Assembly (NCBI GenBank): GCA_963779055.1
Contig: CAVZWN010000005.1
Location: forward strand, 1-64,000
DNA: 64,000 bases
Source: Sulfurimicrobium sp963779055
Lineage (GTDB): Bacteria; Pseudomonadota; Gammaproteobacteria; Burkholderiales; Sulfuricellaceae
Direction of reading: 5' to 3'
The position numbers and the translations under genes are program-made. Shown here piece after piece: positions 1 through 12,607 of the stretch (positions within the stretch are counted from its first letter, which is position 1; every line of letters begins with the position of its first letter). The notes below the pieces were generated by a model, which saw only the letters and a program-made list of their open reading frames with translations, did not search any database and had not been told where the DNA came from.

Positions 1-3000
1 ATGCTTCGTTCAGCAATGGCGTGACCATCAGCGGCGGCACCATTACGGTCCCGGCCGGGGTCACCTCCTTTACCGTGACCGTGCCTAGCGTCAACGATAC
101 CCTGTACGAAACCAGCGAGGATTTCACGCTCTCCGTCGGCGGGGTCTCCGGCACCGGTACCATTACCGATAACGATGCGGCACCGGTTTTCAGTGTCGCG
201 GATGCGAGTATCTCCGAGGGCGGTCTGATGAGCTTTACCGTCACCCGCACGGGCGACGCACAGGCCGCACAGAGCGTGAATTTTGCGACCAGTATCGCGG
301 GCGGCAATAGCGCCAGCAGTGGCGATTTCTCCGCCAGTTCGGGCAGCCTGTCCTTCGCCCAGGGCGAGACCAGCAAGACCTTTACCGTGCAGACCACCCA
401 CGACACGCTGTTCGAGGGCAACGAGACCTTTACCGTCACCCTCTCCGGTGCGACCGCCGGGGCCACGGTGAGCGCCACCCAGGGTGCCGCCACCGGGACC
501 ATCGTCGATAACGACGGGACCCCGACCATCACCCATGTCGGCGATGGCAGTATCAATAATGTGACGGTCGCCGAGGGCACTGCTGCGCTGTTTACGGTCA
601 ATCTGTCGAATGCTTCGTCAACCGCAACGGCGTTCGCGCTGACCCTGGCCAATGGCTCGGCCACCGCGCCCGGCGATTACACCCATGCCCTGAGCGATGC
701 TTCGTTCAGCAATGGCGTGACCATCAGCGGCGGCACCATTACGGTCCCGGCCGGGGTCACCTCCTTTACCGTGACCGTGCCTAGCGTCAACGATACCCTG
801 TACGAAACCAGCGAGGATTTCACGCTCTCCGTCGGCGGGGTCTCCGGCACCGGTACCATTACCGATAACGATGCGGCACCGGTTTTCAGTGTCGCGGATG
901 CGAGTATCTCCGAGGGCGGTCTGATGAGCTTTACCGTCACCCGCACGGGCGACGCACAGGCCGCACAGAGCGTGAATTTTGCGACCAGTATCGCGGGCGG
1001 CAATAGCGCCAGCAGCGGCGATTTCTCCGCCAGTTCGGGCAGCCTGTCCTTCGCCCAGGGCGAGACCAGCAAGACCTTTACCGTGCAGACCACCCACGAC
1101 ACGCTGTTCGAGGGCAACGAGACCTTTACCGTCACCCTCTCCGGTGCGACCGCCGGGGCCACGGTGAGCGCCACCCAGGGTGCCGCCACCGGGACCATCG
1201 TCGATAACGACGGGACCCCGACCATCACCCATGTCGGCGATGGCAGTATCAATAATGTGACGGTCGCCGAGGGCACTGCTGCGCTGTTTACGGTCAATCT
1301 GTCGAATGCTTCGTCAACCGCAACGGCGTTCGCGCTGACCCTGGCCAATGGCTCGGCCACCGCGCCCGGCGATTACACCAATGCCCTGAGCGATGCTTCG
1401 TTCAGCAATGGCGTGACCATCAGCGGCGGCACCATTACGGTCCCGGCCGGGGTCACCTCCTTTACCGTGACCGTGCCTAGCGTCAACGATACCCTGTACG
1501 AAACCAGCGAGGATTTCACGCTCTCCGTCGGCGGGGTCTCCGGCACCGGTACCATTACCGATAACGATGCAGCACCGGTTTTCAGTGTCGCGGATGCGAG
1601 TATCTCCGAGGGCGGTCTGATGAGCTTTACCGTCACCCGCACGGGCGACGCACAGGCCGCACAGAGCGTGAATTTTGCGACCAGTATCGCGGGCGGCAAT
1701 AGCGCCAGCAGCGGCGATTTCTCCGCCAGTTCGGGCAGCCTGTCCTTCGCCCAGGGCGAGACCAGCAAGACCTTTACCGTGCAGACCACCCACGACACGC
1801 TGTTCGAGGGCAACGAGACCTTTACCGTCACCCTCTCCGGTGCGACCGCCGGGGCCACGGTGAGCGCCACCCAGGGTGCCGCCACCGGGACCATCGTCGA
1901 TAACGACGGGACCCCGACCATCACCCATGTCGGCGATGGCAGTATCAATAATGTGACGGTCGCCGAGGGCACTGCTGCGCTGTTTACGGTCAATCTGTCG
2001 AATGCTTCGTCAACCGCAACGGCGTTCGCGCTGACCCTGGCCAATGGCTCGGCCACCGCGCCCGGCGATTACACCAATGCCCTGAGCGATGCTTCGTTCA
2101 GCAATGGCGTGACCATCAGCGGCGGCACCATTACGGTCCCGGCCGGGGTCACCTCCTTTACCGTGACCGTGCCTAGCGTCAACGATACCCTGTACGAAAC
2201 CAGCGAGGATTTCACGCTCTCCGTCGGCGGGGTCTCCGGCACCGGTACCATTACCGATAACGATGCAGCACCGGTTTTCAGTGTCGCGGATGCGAGTATC
2301 TCCGAGGGCGGTCTGATGAGCTTTACCGTCACCCGCACGGGCGACGCACAGGCCGCACAGAGCGTGAATTTTGCGACCAGTATCGCGGGCGGCAATAGCG
2401 CCAGCAGCGGCGATTTCTCCGCCAGTTCGGGCAGCCTGTCCTTCGCCCAGGGCGAGACCAGCAAGACCTTTACCGTGCAGACCACCCACGACACGCTGTT
2501 CGAGGGCAACGAGACCTTTACCGTCACCCTCTCCGGTGCGACCGCCGGGGCCACGGTGAGCGCCACCCAGGGTGCCGCCACCGGGACCATCGTCGATAAC
2601 GACGGGACCCCGACCATCACCCATGTCGGCGATGGCAGTATCAATAATGTGACGGTCGCCGAGGGCACTGCTGCGCTGTTTACGGTCAATCTGTCGAATG
2701 CTTCGTCAACCGCAACGGCGTTCGCGCTGACCCTGGCCAATGGCTCGGCCACCGCGCCCGGCGATTACACCAATGCCCTGAGCGATGCTTCGTTCAGCAA
2801 TGGCGTGACCATCAGCGGCGGCACCATTACGGTCCCGGCCGGGGTCACCTCCTTTACCGTGACCGTGCCTAGCGTCAACGATACCCTGTACGAAACCAGC
2901 GAGGATTTCACGCTCTCCGTCGGCGGGGTCTCCGGCACCGGTACCATTACCGATAACGATGCAGCACCGGTTTTCAGTGTCGCGGATGCGAGTATCTCCG

Positions 3001-6000
3001 AGGGCGGTCTGATGAGCTTTACCGTCACCCGCACGGGCGACGCACAGGCCGCACAGAGCGTGAATTTTGCGACCAGTATCGCGGGCGGCAATAGCGCCAG
3101 CAGCGGCGATTTCTCCGCCAGTTCGGGCAGCCTGTCCTTCGCCCAGGGCGAGACCAGCAAGACCTTTACCGTGCAGACCACCCACGACACGCTGTTCGAG
3201 GGCAACGAGACCTTTACCGTCACCCTCTCCGGTGCGACCGCCGGGGCCACGGTGAGCGCCACCCAGGGTGCCGCCACCGGGACCATCGTCGATAACGACG
3301 GGACCCCGACCATCACCCATGTCGGCGATGGCAGTATCAATAATGTGACGGTCGCCGAGGGCACTGCTGCGCTGTTTACGGTCAATCTGTCGAATGCTTC
3401 GTCAACCGCAACGGCGTTCGCGCTGACCCTGGCCAATGGCTCGGCCACCGCGCCCGGCGATTACACCAATGCCCTGAGCGATGCTTCGTTCAGCAATGGC
3501 GTGACCATCAGCGGCGGCACCATTACGGTCCCGGCCGGGGTCACCTCCTTTACCGTGACCGTGCCTAGCGTCAACGATACCCTGTACGAAACCAGCGAGG
3601 ATTTCACGCTCTCCGTCGGCGGGGTCTCCGGCACCGGTACCATTACCGATAACGATGCAGCACCGGTTTTCAGTGTCGCGGATGCGAGTATCTCCGAGGG
3701 CGGTCTGATGAGCTTTACCGTCACCCGCACGGGCGACGCACAGGCCGCACAGAGCGTGAATTTTGCGACCAGTATCGCGGGCGGCAATAGCGCCAGCAGC
3801 GGCGATTTCTCCGCCAGTTCGGGCAGCCTGTCCTTCGCCCAGGGCGAGACCAGCAAGACCTTTACCGTGCAGACCACCCACGACACGCTGTTCGAGGGCA
3901 ACGAGACCTTTACCGTCACCCTCTCCGGTGCGACCGCCGGGGCCACGGTGAGCGCCACCCAGGGTGCCGCCACCGGGACCATCGTCGATAACGACGGGAC
4001 CCCGACCATCACCCATGTCGGCGATGGCAGTATCAATAATGTGACGGTCGCCGAGGGCACTGCTGCGCTGTTTACGGTCAATCTGTCGAATGCTTCGTCA
4101 ACCGCAACGGCGTTCGCGCTGACCCTGGCCAATGGCTCGGCCACCGCGCCCGGCGATTACACCCATGCCCTGAGCGATGCTTCGTTCAGCAATGGCGTGA
4201 CCATCAGCGGCGGCACCATTACGGTCCCGGCCGGGGTCACCTCCTTTACCGTGACCGTGCCTAGCGTCAACGATACCCTGTACGAAACCAGCGAGGATTT
4301 CACGCTCTCCGTCGGCGGGGTCTCCGGCACCGGTACCATTACCGATAACGATGCAGCACCGGTTTTCAGTGTCGCGGATGCGAGTATCTCCGAGGGCGGT
4401 CTGATGAGCTTTACCGTCACCCGCACGGGCGACGCACAGGCCGCACAGAGCGTGAATTTTGCGACCAGTATCGCGGGCGGCAATAGCGCCAGCAGTGGCG
4501 ATTTCTCCGCCAGTTCGGGCAGCCTGTCCTTCGCCCAGGGCGAGACCAGCAAGACCTTTACCGTGCAGACCACCCACGACACGCTGTTCGAGGGCAACGA
4601 GACCTTTACCGTCACCCTCTCCGGTGCGACCGCCGGGGCCACGGTGAGCGCCACCCAGGGTGCCGCCACCGGGACCATCGTCGATAACGACGGGACCCCG
4701 ACCATCACCCATGTCGGCGATGGCAGTATCAATAATGTGACGGTCGCCGAGGGCACTGCTGCGCTGTTTACGGTCAATCTGTCGAATGCTTCGTCAACCG
4801 CAACGGCGTTCGCGCTGACCCTGGCCAATGGCTCGGCCACCGCGCCCGGCGATTACACCCATGCCCTGAGCGATGCTTCGTTCAGCAATGGCGTGACCAT
4901 CAGCGGCGGCACCATTACGGTCCCGGCCGGGGTCACCTCCTTTACCGTGACCGTGCCTAGCGTCAACGATACCCTGTACGAAACCAGCGAGGATTTCACG
5001 CTCTCCGTCGGCGGGGTCTCCGGCACCGGTACCATTACCGATAACGATGCAGCACCGGTTTTCAGTGTCGCGGATGCGAGTATCTCCGAGGGCGGTCTGA
5101 TGAGCTTTACCGTCACCCGCACGGGCGACGCACAGGCCGCACAGAGCGTGAATTTTGCGACCAGTATCGCGGGCGGCAATAGCGCCAGCAGTGGCGATTT
5201 CTCCGCCAGTTCGGGCAGCCTGTCCTTCGCCCAGGGCGAGACCAGCAAGACCTTTACCGTGCAGACCACCCACGACACGCTGTTCGAGGGCAACGAGACC
5301 TTTACCGTCACCCTCTCCGGTGCGACCGCCGGGGCCACGGTGAGCGCCACCCAGGGTGCCGCCACCGGGACCATCGTCGATAACGACGGGACCCCGACCA
5401 TCACCCATGTCGGCGATGGCAGTATCAATAATGTGACGGTCGCCGAGGGCACTGCTGCGCTGTTTACGGTCAATCTGTCGAATGCTTCGTCAACCGCAAC
5501 GGCGTTCGCGCTGACCCTGGCCAATGGCTCGGCCACCGCGCCCGGCGATTACACCCATGCCCTGAGCGATGCTTCGTTCAGCAATGGCGTGACCATCAGC
5601 GGCGGCACCATTACGGTCCCGGCCGGGGTCACCTCCTTTACCGTGACCGTGCCTAGCGTCAACGATACCCTGTACGAAACCAGCGAGGATTTCACGCTCT
5701 CCGTCGGCGGGGTCTCCGGCACCGGTACCATTACCGATAACGATGCAGCACCGGTTTTCAGTGTCGCGGATGCGAGTATCTCCGAGGGCGGTCTGATGAG
5801 CTTTACCGTCACCCGCACGGGCGACGCACAGGCCGCACAGAGCGTGAATTTTGCGACCAGTATCGCGGGCGGCAATAGCGCCAGCAGTGGCGATTTCTCC
5901 GCCAGTTCGGGCAGCCTGTCCTTCGCCCAGGGCGAGACCAGCAAGACCTTTACCGTGCAGACCACCCACGACACGCTGTTCGAGGGCAACGAGACCTTTA

Positions 6001-6778
6001 CCGTCACCCTCTCCGGTGCGACCGCCGGGGCCACGGTGAGCGCCACCCAGGGTGCCGCCACCGGGACCATCGTCGATAACGACGGGACCCCGACCATCAC
6101 CCATGTCGGCGATGGCAGTATCAATAATGTGACGGTCGCCGAGGGCACTGCTGCGCTGTTTACGGTCAATCTGTCGAATGCTTCGTCAACCGCAACGGCG
6201 TTCGCGCTGACCCTGGCCAATGGCTCGGCCACCGCGCCCGGCGATTACACCCATGCCCTGAGCGATGCTTCGTTCAGCAATGGCGTGACCATCAGCGGCG
6301 GCACCATTACGGTCCCGGCCGGGGTCACCTCCTTTACCGTGACCGTGCCTAGCGTCAACGATACCCTGTACGAAACCAGCGAGGATTTCACGCTCTCCGT
6401 CGGCGGGGTCTCCGGCACCGGTACCATTACCGATAACGATGCAGCACCGGTTTTCAGTGTCGCGGATGCGAGTATCTCCGAGGGCGGTCTGATGAGCTTT
6501 ACCGTCACCCGCACGGGCGACGCACAGGCCGCACAGAGCGTGAATTTTGCGACCAGTATCGCGGGCGGCAATAGCGCCAGCAGTGGCGATTTCTCCGCCA
6601 GTTCGGGCAGCCTGTCCTTCGCCCAGGGCGAGACCAGCAAGACCTTTACCGTGCAGACCACCCACGACACGCTGTTCGAGGGCAACGAGACCTTTACCGT
6701 CACCCTCTCCGGTGCGACCGCCGGGGCCACGGTGAGCGCCACCCAGGGTGCCGCCACCGGGACCATCGTCGATAACGA
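1..6778 (+). repeat. Tandem array of 696-bp coding repeats (about 9.7 copies)
   Basis: A 696-bp unit (232 codons) is repeated head to tail from the left edge until the sequence diverges at about 6779. By eye only three sites vary between copies: a synonymous G/A in the Ala codon after ITDND, a synonymous T/C in a Ser codon of ASSGD, and a C/A change giving DYTHALS or DYTNALS. Each unit encodes two Calx-beta-type domains. Such near-identity fits recent unequal crossing-over or gene conversion. The copy number could be collapsed or expanded by assembly. Confidence 0.95.
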
Positions 6779-9725
6779 TTTCGTGCCAACCGTCAGCTCC
6801 ATCACCAGCCCAACCGTGGTCGAAGGCGCAAATCTGGTCTACACGGTCACGCTGTCGAACGGCTCCAGCACCGCGACGACCTTCCCGTACACCCTCGGCG
6901 GTGGTACCGCCGCCACAACCGACTATGGCACGCCAAGTTTCACTGGCGGCGTGTCACTGGCAGGCGGCATCCTGACGGTGCCGGCCGGTGTCACCAGCTT
7001 TACGGTCACGCTGCCAACGGTCAACGATCTGCTCAATGAGGCAACCGAGACGGTGCCACTCAACATCGGCGGCGTCACCGGGACCGGCAGCATTACCGAT
7101 AATGATGCAACACCCAGTCTGTCGATCAATAACGTGACGGTGAACGAAGCTGCGGGTACCGCGACCTTCACGGTCACGCTCTCCGCTGCCAGCGGACAGA
7201 CGGTCTCGGTCGGATACAACACCAGCAATGTCACGGCAACCGCCGGCAGCGACTATACGTCCGCCACCGGCACGCTGACCTTCGCGCCCGGAGTGACGAC
7301 GCAGACGATTACGGTGCCGATCCTCAACGATTTGGTTTTCGAGCCCACCGAGACCTTTAACGTCAATCTGGTTACGCCAACCAACGCAACCATCTCGACC
7401 GCTACCGGCGTCGGTACCATCACCGACAACGATCCAGTGCCCACCGTCAGTTCGGTGAGCAACGTCACCGTGGCCGAGGGCGTGGCAGCAGTGTTCACCG
7501 TCAATCTCTCCAATGCGTCCTCGACCGCTACCAGCCTCGCCCTAAATTTGGCAAGTGGAACCGCGACCCTGGGCCTGGACTTCACCAACGGCATGACCTT
7601 CAATAACGGGGTCACCTACAACAGTGGAACCGGCCTGGTCTCCGTCCCGGCCGGCGTCACCAGCTTCACGGTTACCGTACCGACGCTAAACGACGCCATC
7701 AATGAAGCGACCGAGAGCCTTCACCCTCTCCGTAGGTGGCGTGAATGGCACCGGCAGCATTACCAATTTCAACAGCCCGCCAGTTTTCACTACGACCACA
7801 GTGTCTGCAACGGTGTCTGAAGAAGGTCTCGCAGGCGGCCTGAAGGACACGACGGGTTCACCATCCGACACAACGGATGTAACCGTCATAACCGGCACCA
7901 TGGGGATTTCCGATCCTGACGGGTCTACGCCAACGGTGACACTGGCCTGGCCCGGTACGCCTCCGGCACTGACGGCTGGCGGCGTGGCCGTCACCTGGAC
8001 CGGAGCAGGAACCAATACACTGATTGGCAGCGCAGGTGGCGCAGAGGTGGTAAGAATCGCCATCAACAACACGGGCAACTACACCGTTACCCTGTCCAAG
8101 GCTATTGATCACGCAGCAGCCAATGTGGAAGACGTGCTCAGCTTCAACGTGCAGGTCAGCGCAACGGATGGCGTGGCCACCACGACCGGCACACTCGCCG
8201 TGAATATCGAGGACGACAGTCCGCTGGTGGGCAACCTGACCCAGGCTGTGGTGGTACCGAAACAGGACACCAATCTGATGATCATTCTCGACGTGTCATT
8301 GAGCATGAACGATCCATCAGGCATACCAGGGAAGACTCGCTTAGATGCTGCGAAGGATGCGATCAATCAGTTGATCGACAGCTACAGCAATCTGGGAGAT
8401 GTGAAAGTCCGCGTGATTTCATTCTCAACGGGCGCGGATTGGATTGGTAACGTCTGGGTCGATCCTGTTACCGGGAAAAGTCAGATCAATTCACTGTCTG
8501 CAGTGTTATGGACCAACTATGACGCCGCATTAGGCGATGCAATGACAGCGTTTGGACATACCGGGAAAGATTGCCGGCGCCAGCAATGTGTCCTATTTCC
8601 TGTCAGATGGTGCGCCCACCTATAGCAACAATAACGTCAACACGTTAACGGACACCAATGGAACACAGAACAACAATGCCGACGAAGGTATTCAGGCAGC
8701 GGAAGAGGTTATCTGGACGAACTTCCTGAATACCAATGACGTTAGGTCCTTCTCGATCGGAATGGGTACGGGTCTTCCTGCCAATGCCCAAACCCTACTC
8801 GACCCGATTGCGTATAACGGAGTCGGGGCAGGGACGAATACCAATGCGACGATTGTCACCGATATGTCCCAGTTGACTGCCGCAGTTGCAGGCAACACTC
8901 CCGCCAGCCACTTCAGGCAACCTGCTGACAGGCAACGTTGCTTTTGGAAGCGGTTCCGGTGCGGACGGCGGTTACATGCCGGCCATCACGCTCGATGGCG
9001 TGACCTATACATACAATATTGGGCCGGGCACCATCACGCTTAGCGGATCCGGCGGCTCAGGTTATACATACGATGTAACGACCCATGAGCTGACGATTAC
9101 AACAGCGTTGGGCGGAAGCTTCAAGATCGATATGGATGATGGCCAATACAGCTATACGCCATCAGTCACCCTGTCAGGGACCGTAACCCAGCAGATCGGA
9201 TTCTCTCTGACGGACAGGGATGGAGACCAGTCAACGGGTATATTGAATCTTCAAATATCCAGCCAAGGCAGCGTGATTACCGGAACCAGCAGCGGCGACA
9301 CGCTATTCGGTACAACCGGGGCAGATACGTTGATCGGCGGTGCGGGCAACGATACCTTGTCAGGCCTGGCCGGCGCCGACACATTCAAATGGAATCTGGC
9401 CGATCGCGGTACGGTGGCCAGCCCTGCGCGAGACACCACCACCGACTTTGATAATGTAATCAACAGCGACAAGCTCGACCTGCGCGACTTGCTGCAAGGA
9501 GAATTGCACACGGGGACAGACGCCGGCAACCTGGCTGATTATCTGCATTTCAGCTACAACTCTGCTACCAGCACCACTGTTGTCGAGGTAAAGTCGCAGG
9601 GCACCGCCATGTCAGCTCCGGATCAAATCATCAACCTTGCCGGAATCGACCTGGTCGGGAGTTACACATCCGACCAGCAAATCATTCAGGACCTGCTTAG
9701 CAAGGGAAAATTAATCTCCGACTAA
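1..9725 (+). CDS. Giant LapA-type surface adhesin (Calx-beta repeats, VWA, RTX, T1SS signal), 5' end outside window, three frameshifts
   Basis: This is the C-terminal ~3,240 residues of a very large surface protein; the frame is open from the first base, so the start lies upstream. In order it has about ten copies of a 232-residue unit, each made of two Calx-beta-like domains ending in ITDND/IVDND; three diverged Calx-beta domains (~6780-7760); a linker; a von Willebrand A domain with the MIDAS motif DVSLS (~8290); a short RTX segment (GGAGNDTLSG, ~9340); and a C-terminal type I secretion domain ending DLLSKGKLISD. The reading frame shifts near 7715, 8555 and 8895, each fixable by one base, with recognisable protein on both sides. 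Downstream lapD and lapG on the other strand indicate a LapA-like adhesin held in the outer membrane and released by LapG. The N-terminal retention module and its cleavage site would be outside the window. Confidence 0.9.
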
Positions 9726-9750
9726 CAAACGGCTCACCGTTTGTAACATC

Positions 9751-9777
9751 TGGCCCGCCTCGTGCGGGCCATTTTTT
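9751..9777 (+). terminator. Intrinsic terminator after the adhesin gene
   Basis: A GC-rich hairpin (TGGCCCGC...GCGGGCCA) followed by six T residues lies 25 bases after the adhesin stop. The T-run overlaps the stop codon of the convergent lapD. A weaker stem (CAAACGG...CCGTTTG) lies just upstream at about 9727-9744. Confidence 0.8.
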
Positions 9778-11690
9778 ATACGCTCGCATCTTTGATTGCC
9801 GGCCCGGTCGCCCCGTCGAAACCAAGTGGAATCAAGGCATTCAACTCGGCCTCGCTAACCACGCCTTCGGCAAAAACCTGCATGCCGATGCTGTGCGCAA
9901 TCGAAGACAGACCCTTCAAGAAGGTCTGGTTGCCAGGGTTGTTTTCGATATCGCGGATAAAGCTCGCATCCACCTTGATGTAGTCAAGACCCAAGTCATG
10001 CAGCAGGCCGATCTGGCTGAACTGACGGCCGAAGTGTTCAATCCCGGCGATGCAGCCGGCTTCCTGCAGATCACGGCAGAACAGACGGAAATTGTCTAAA
10101 TGCTGCAGGGCGCCGGTTTCAGGGATTTCCAGCCACAGGCGCCGGACGGATTTGGGATTGGCGCGCAGCAGCCCGCGCACCCGGTTACGGAATTCAGCAG
10201 ACTCGATGGAACTGCCCGACAGATTGATCGCCAGCCCGGTAATATCCGAATTCTGCTCCAGCTCCTTGAGCCCTAGCCTGATGGCTGCGAGATCCAGTTC
10301 AGGCGTCAATTTCAAGCGTTCGGCAACCGGCAGGAAGCGGCCAGCCGGCAACCATTCACCCCCGGCATCGAACATCAGGCGCAGCGGGCATTCACGGTGC
10401 GAGAGCGAGCCATCGAGGCGCTTGACCGGGAAGGAAACCAGCCTCACCCAATTGGACTCAAGCGCCCGATGGATGGTTTGCGCCCATTGTTCGCCATTGC
10501 GCGGCATATCTTCATCATCCAGCGCTGCTTCTGCCATCCCGTTGATGCCTGCCGATTCCGCGCTTGCCAGCGCGGCATCAGTACGCGACAGAAGTGCGCT
10601 CAGGTCGGAGTTCGGGCCAAACCTGCCAAAGCCGATATAGATGGCCGGTCCCTCCTTTACATAGGGATCAGATTCACTGACGAGAAGGGAAAGAAGCGTA
10701 GCGACAAAATCGCGCGTGCTGCCGTCATGCTCCGGCAAGCAGCAGCGCAAAATCCGCACCATTGAGACGAGCAGCGGCTCCTTTTCCCGCAGACGACTTC
10801 AGAGCAGTGCCAATACTGCGCAGCCATTGATCGGTGGCATCCCGGCCGAGACTGTGATTGACCTCGGTCAGGTTCGCGAGGCGGATCAGCAGCAGGCTGC
10901 CGCCCTGCGCATCCTCGGCTTCAAGCGCCTGTTGCAGCGTCGCCATAAAGTGGCTGCGGTTGGCAAGACTCGTCAGCGAATCGGAATTTGCTTCCTGCCG
11001 AACGGCCTCAAGCCGCGCCGCTTCTTCATCGAACATGTACTTGAGGCGCTCCACCGTGGCATTCATCGCCTCCGCCAACTGGCGCAGTTCCGGCACGTGC
11101 GACACCTCGGAAGTCACGAAGCGCCGCTCGGTAATGGCCCGGGCCTGATTGATAACGGCTTTAAGTGGCACGCGCAGGCGGCGCAGAATCAGGGTGGCAA
11201 GATAACCGCTGAAGAGACCCGCCACGCCCAGCACGGATACCAGCCCGACCACGCTGCGCCACAAGGAGCGATAGGCAAAACGGCTGTGGCTTGCCAGCGT
11301 GACCGTACCCAGCTGCTTCCAGCCACTGCTGATTTGGGCCTGCCCGGGGGCGGGGCTGATCGGCAACAAACGCACGAACCATTCCGGGGCATCGTGCTGG
11401 CCGGCAGGCGCCTGATGGGCGGCAATGATCTTGCCCAGAGGATCGACTACCCGGATGAACTCGTAATGGCCGCTATCGAACAAGGACGACACCGCAAGCT
11501 CGATGCCCACAATATCCGTATTGGTCTGGCTCAGGGAAAGCGCCAGGGCAGACGCGTTATCCGAGTTTTTCATCTGCAACTGCTCCTGCAGATAGACACG
11601 CGCACCCAGGGTGGAGCCCAGCAGGCTGCCAATCAGGGCCAGAAGGGTGCTCACGATCACCGCGAGCCAGAGTTGACGGTACATAGACAT
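9776..11690 (-). CDS. lapD: LapD-like c-di-GMP receptor (HAMP, degenerate GGDEF, EAL), one frameshift
   Basis: This inner-membrane protein is read in two frames that join near 10745. The N-terminal 321 residues contain a membrane anchor (residues ~7-28), a periplasmic region, a second membrane segment (~168-190), HAMP and a degenerate GGDEF domain without the active GG(D/E)EF motif. The second part completes GGDEF and carries an EAL domain in which the catalytic motif is not EAL (AINLSGSS, IEHFGRQFSQI), as in receptor-type proteins. One extra base in GCTTGCCGG explains the shift; the repaired frame reads LLLPEHDGS. In Pseudomonas, LapD binds c-di-GMP and sequesters LapG so the adhesin stays on the surface. 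Position between adhesin and lapG supports that role. An AGGAA ribosome site precedes the ATG at 11690. Confidence 0.88.
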
Positions 11691-11787
11691 GATCGGTTCC
11701 TATACAACAGTTTAAGCGTTCAGCCACGGACTTCTGACAATATTGTCAGAAAGTTGGCATCCATATTTCCGTACACATGACTTCAAT

Positions 11788-12462
11788 TTATTCAAATCCT
11801 TCCGCGCGCGCGCGCAGCAAAAGATTCTGCCAGCGCGACAGGCTGCCGACGCCGCCCGGTCCCGGCGCATTATTTCCTGCTGCACCCTGCCAGACGCCCT
11901 GGCTGTTGAAGCTGAAGACCGGCACCAGGTCAGGGCGACGTCCTGCCGGCCGGATTTCGGTAATGAGATTGTCGAGCACCAGGGGTTCGGAATCGGGTGT
12001 TGGATAGAAAACCAATACCATATGTGCCTGGGTAATGCTGCTGTTCATCCCGCCGATACGCGCCTTGACGTATATCAGCCGCAACTGTTCATTGGGAATA
12101 CCAAGATTGAGCAGGGTAAAATATTTGGCAATGGTGAAATCTTCACAGTCACCCGCCCCCTTACCCAGTGTTTCCAACGGGGACGCCCAATAGTCACTCT
12201 CTCCCCAGATCTGCCGATCCTCAGCAAAGCGCACGCGCCGGTTAAAGAATTCATTCACTTGCCTGAGCTTTTCCGTGGAATTCTTTTGCCCTGCAGCATT
12301 CATCATTTTTTGCCAGTCGTGCAGGGTTTGCACTCCAGATTGCCCAAAGCGCTGGTTCATGAGATGCAGCAGACGATCAAAATCCACTGCCATGGCTAGA
12401 GACGCCACCAGCAGCAGCAAGATGAGCGCTAAAACACGCGACAGTTCAGCGCCTGGCTTCAT
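11788..12462 (-). CDS. lapG: LapG-like periplasmic cysteine protease (BTLCP family)
   Basis: A transglutaminase-like cysteine protease of about 224 residues. An N-terminal hydrophobic stretch (LALILLLLVASLAMA) is a signal peptide. The catalytic triad is visible: Cys in KGAGDCEDF, His in TQAHMVL and Asp in LVLDNL, with the 17-residue His-Asp spacing known for Pseudomonas LapG. The family cleaves the N-terminal di-alanine site of LapA-type adhesins in the periplasm when LapD is not bound to c-di-GMP. It lies just upstream of lapD on the same strand, about 97 bases apart, so co-transcription is likely. The ATG at 12462 is chosen; a GTG at 12474 would add four residues. No strong ribosome site is seen. 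Confidence 0.88.
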   Translation of the reverse strand: MKPGAELSRVLALILLLLVASLAMAVDFDRLLHLMNQRFGQSGVQTLHDWQKMMNAAGQKNSTEKLRQVNEFFNRRVRFAEDRQIWGESDYWASPLETLGKGAGDCEDFTIAKYFTLLNLGIPNEQLRLIYVKARIGGMNSSITQAHMVLVFYPTPDSEPLVLDNLITEIRPAGRRPDLVPVFSFNSQGVWQGAAGNNAPGPGGVGSLSRWQNLLLRARAEGFE

Positions 12463-12607
12463 TTTCAATGGCACATATGATGCTCATGGCACACATTAAG
12501 CTATACAGTCGCAATTTAAAGAGAAATCCTTAAAAGAAATATGACCTGGCTACTTCAAGGCAAAACACCGGCTACAAAACTGCCGAGTGTCTTGGCAAGT
12601 GAGCAGG

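Noticed and set aside
283..6735. Repeated 62-, 204- and 227-residue open frames within the adhesin array, on both strands
   Set aside because: They recur with the 696-bp period, have the composition of shifted Calx-beta codons and match no family. They are shadows of the repeat.
1..6778. CRISPR array
   Set aside because: The repeat period is 696 bp, fully coding and without spacers.
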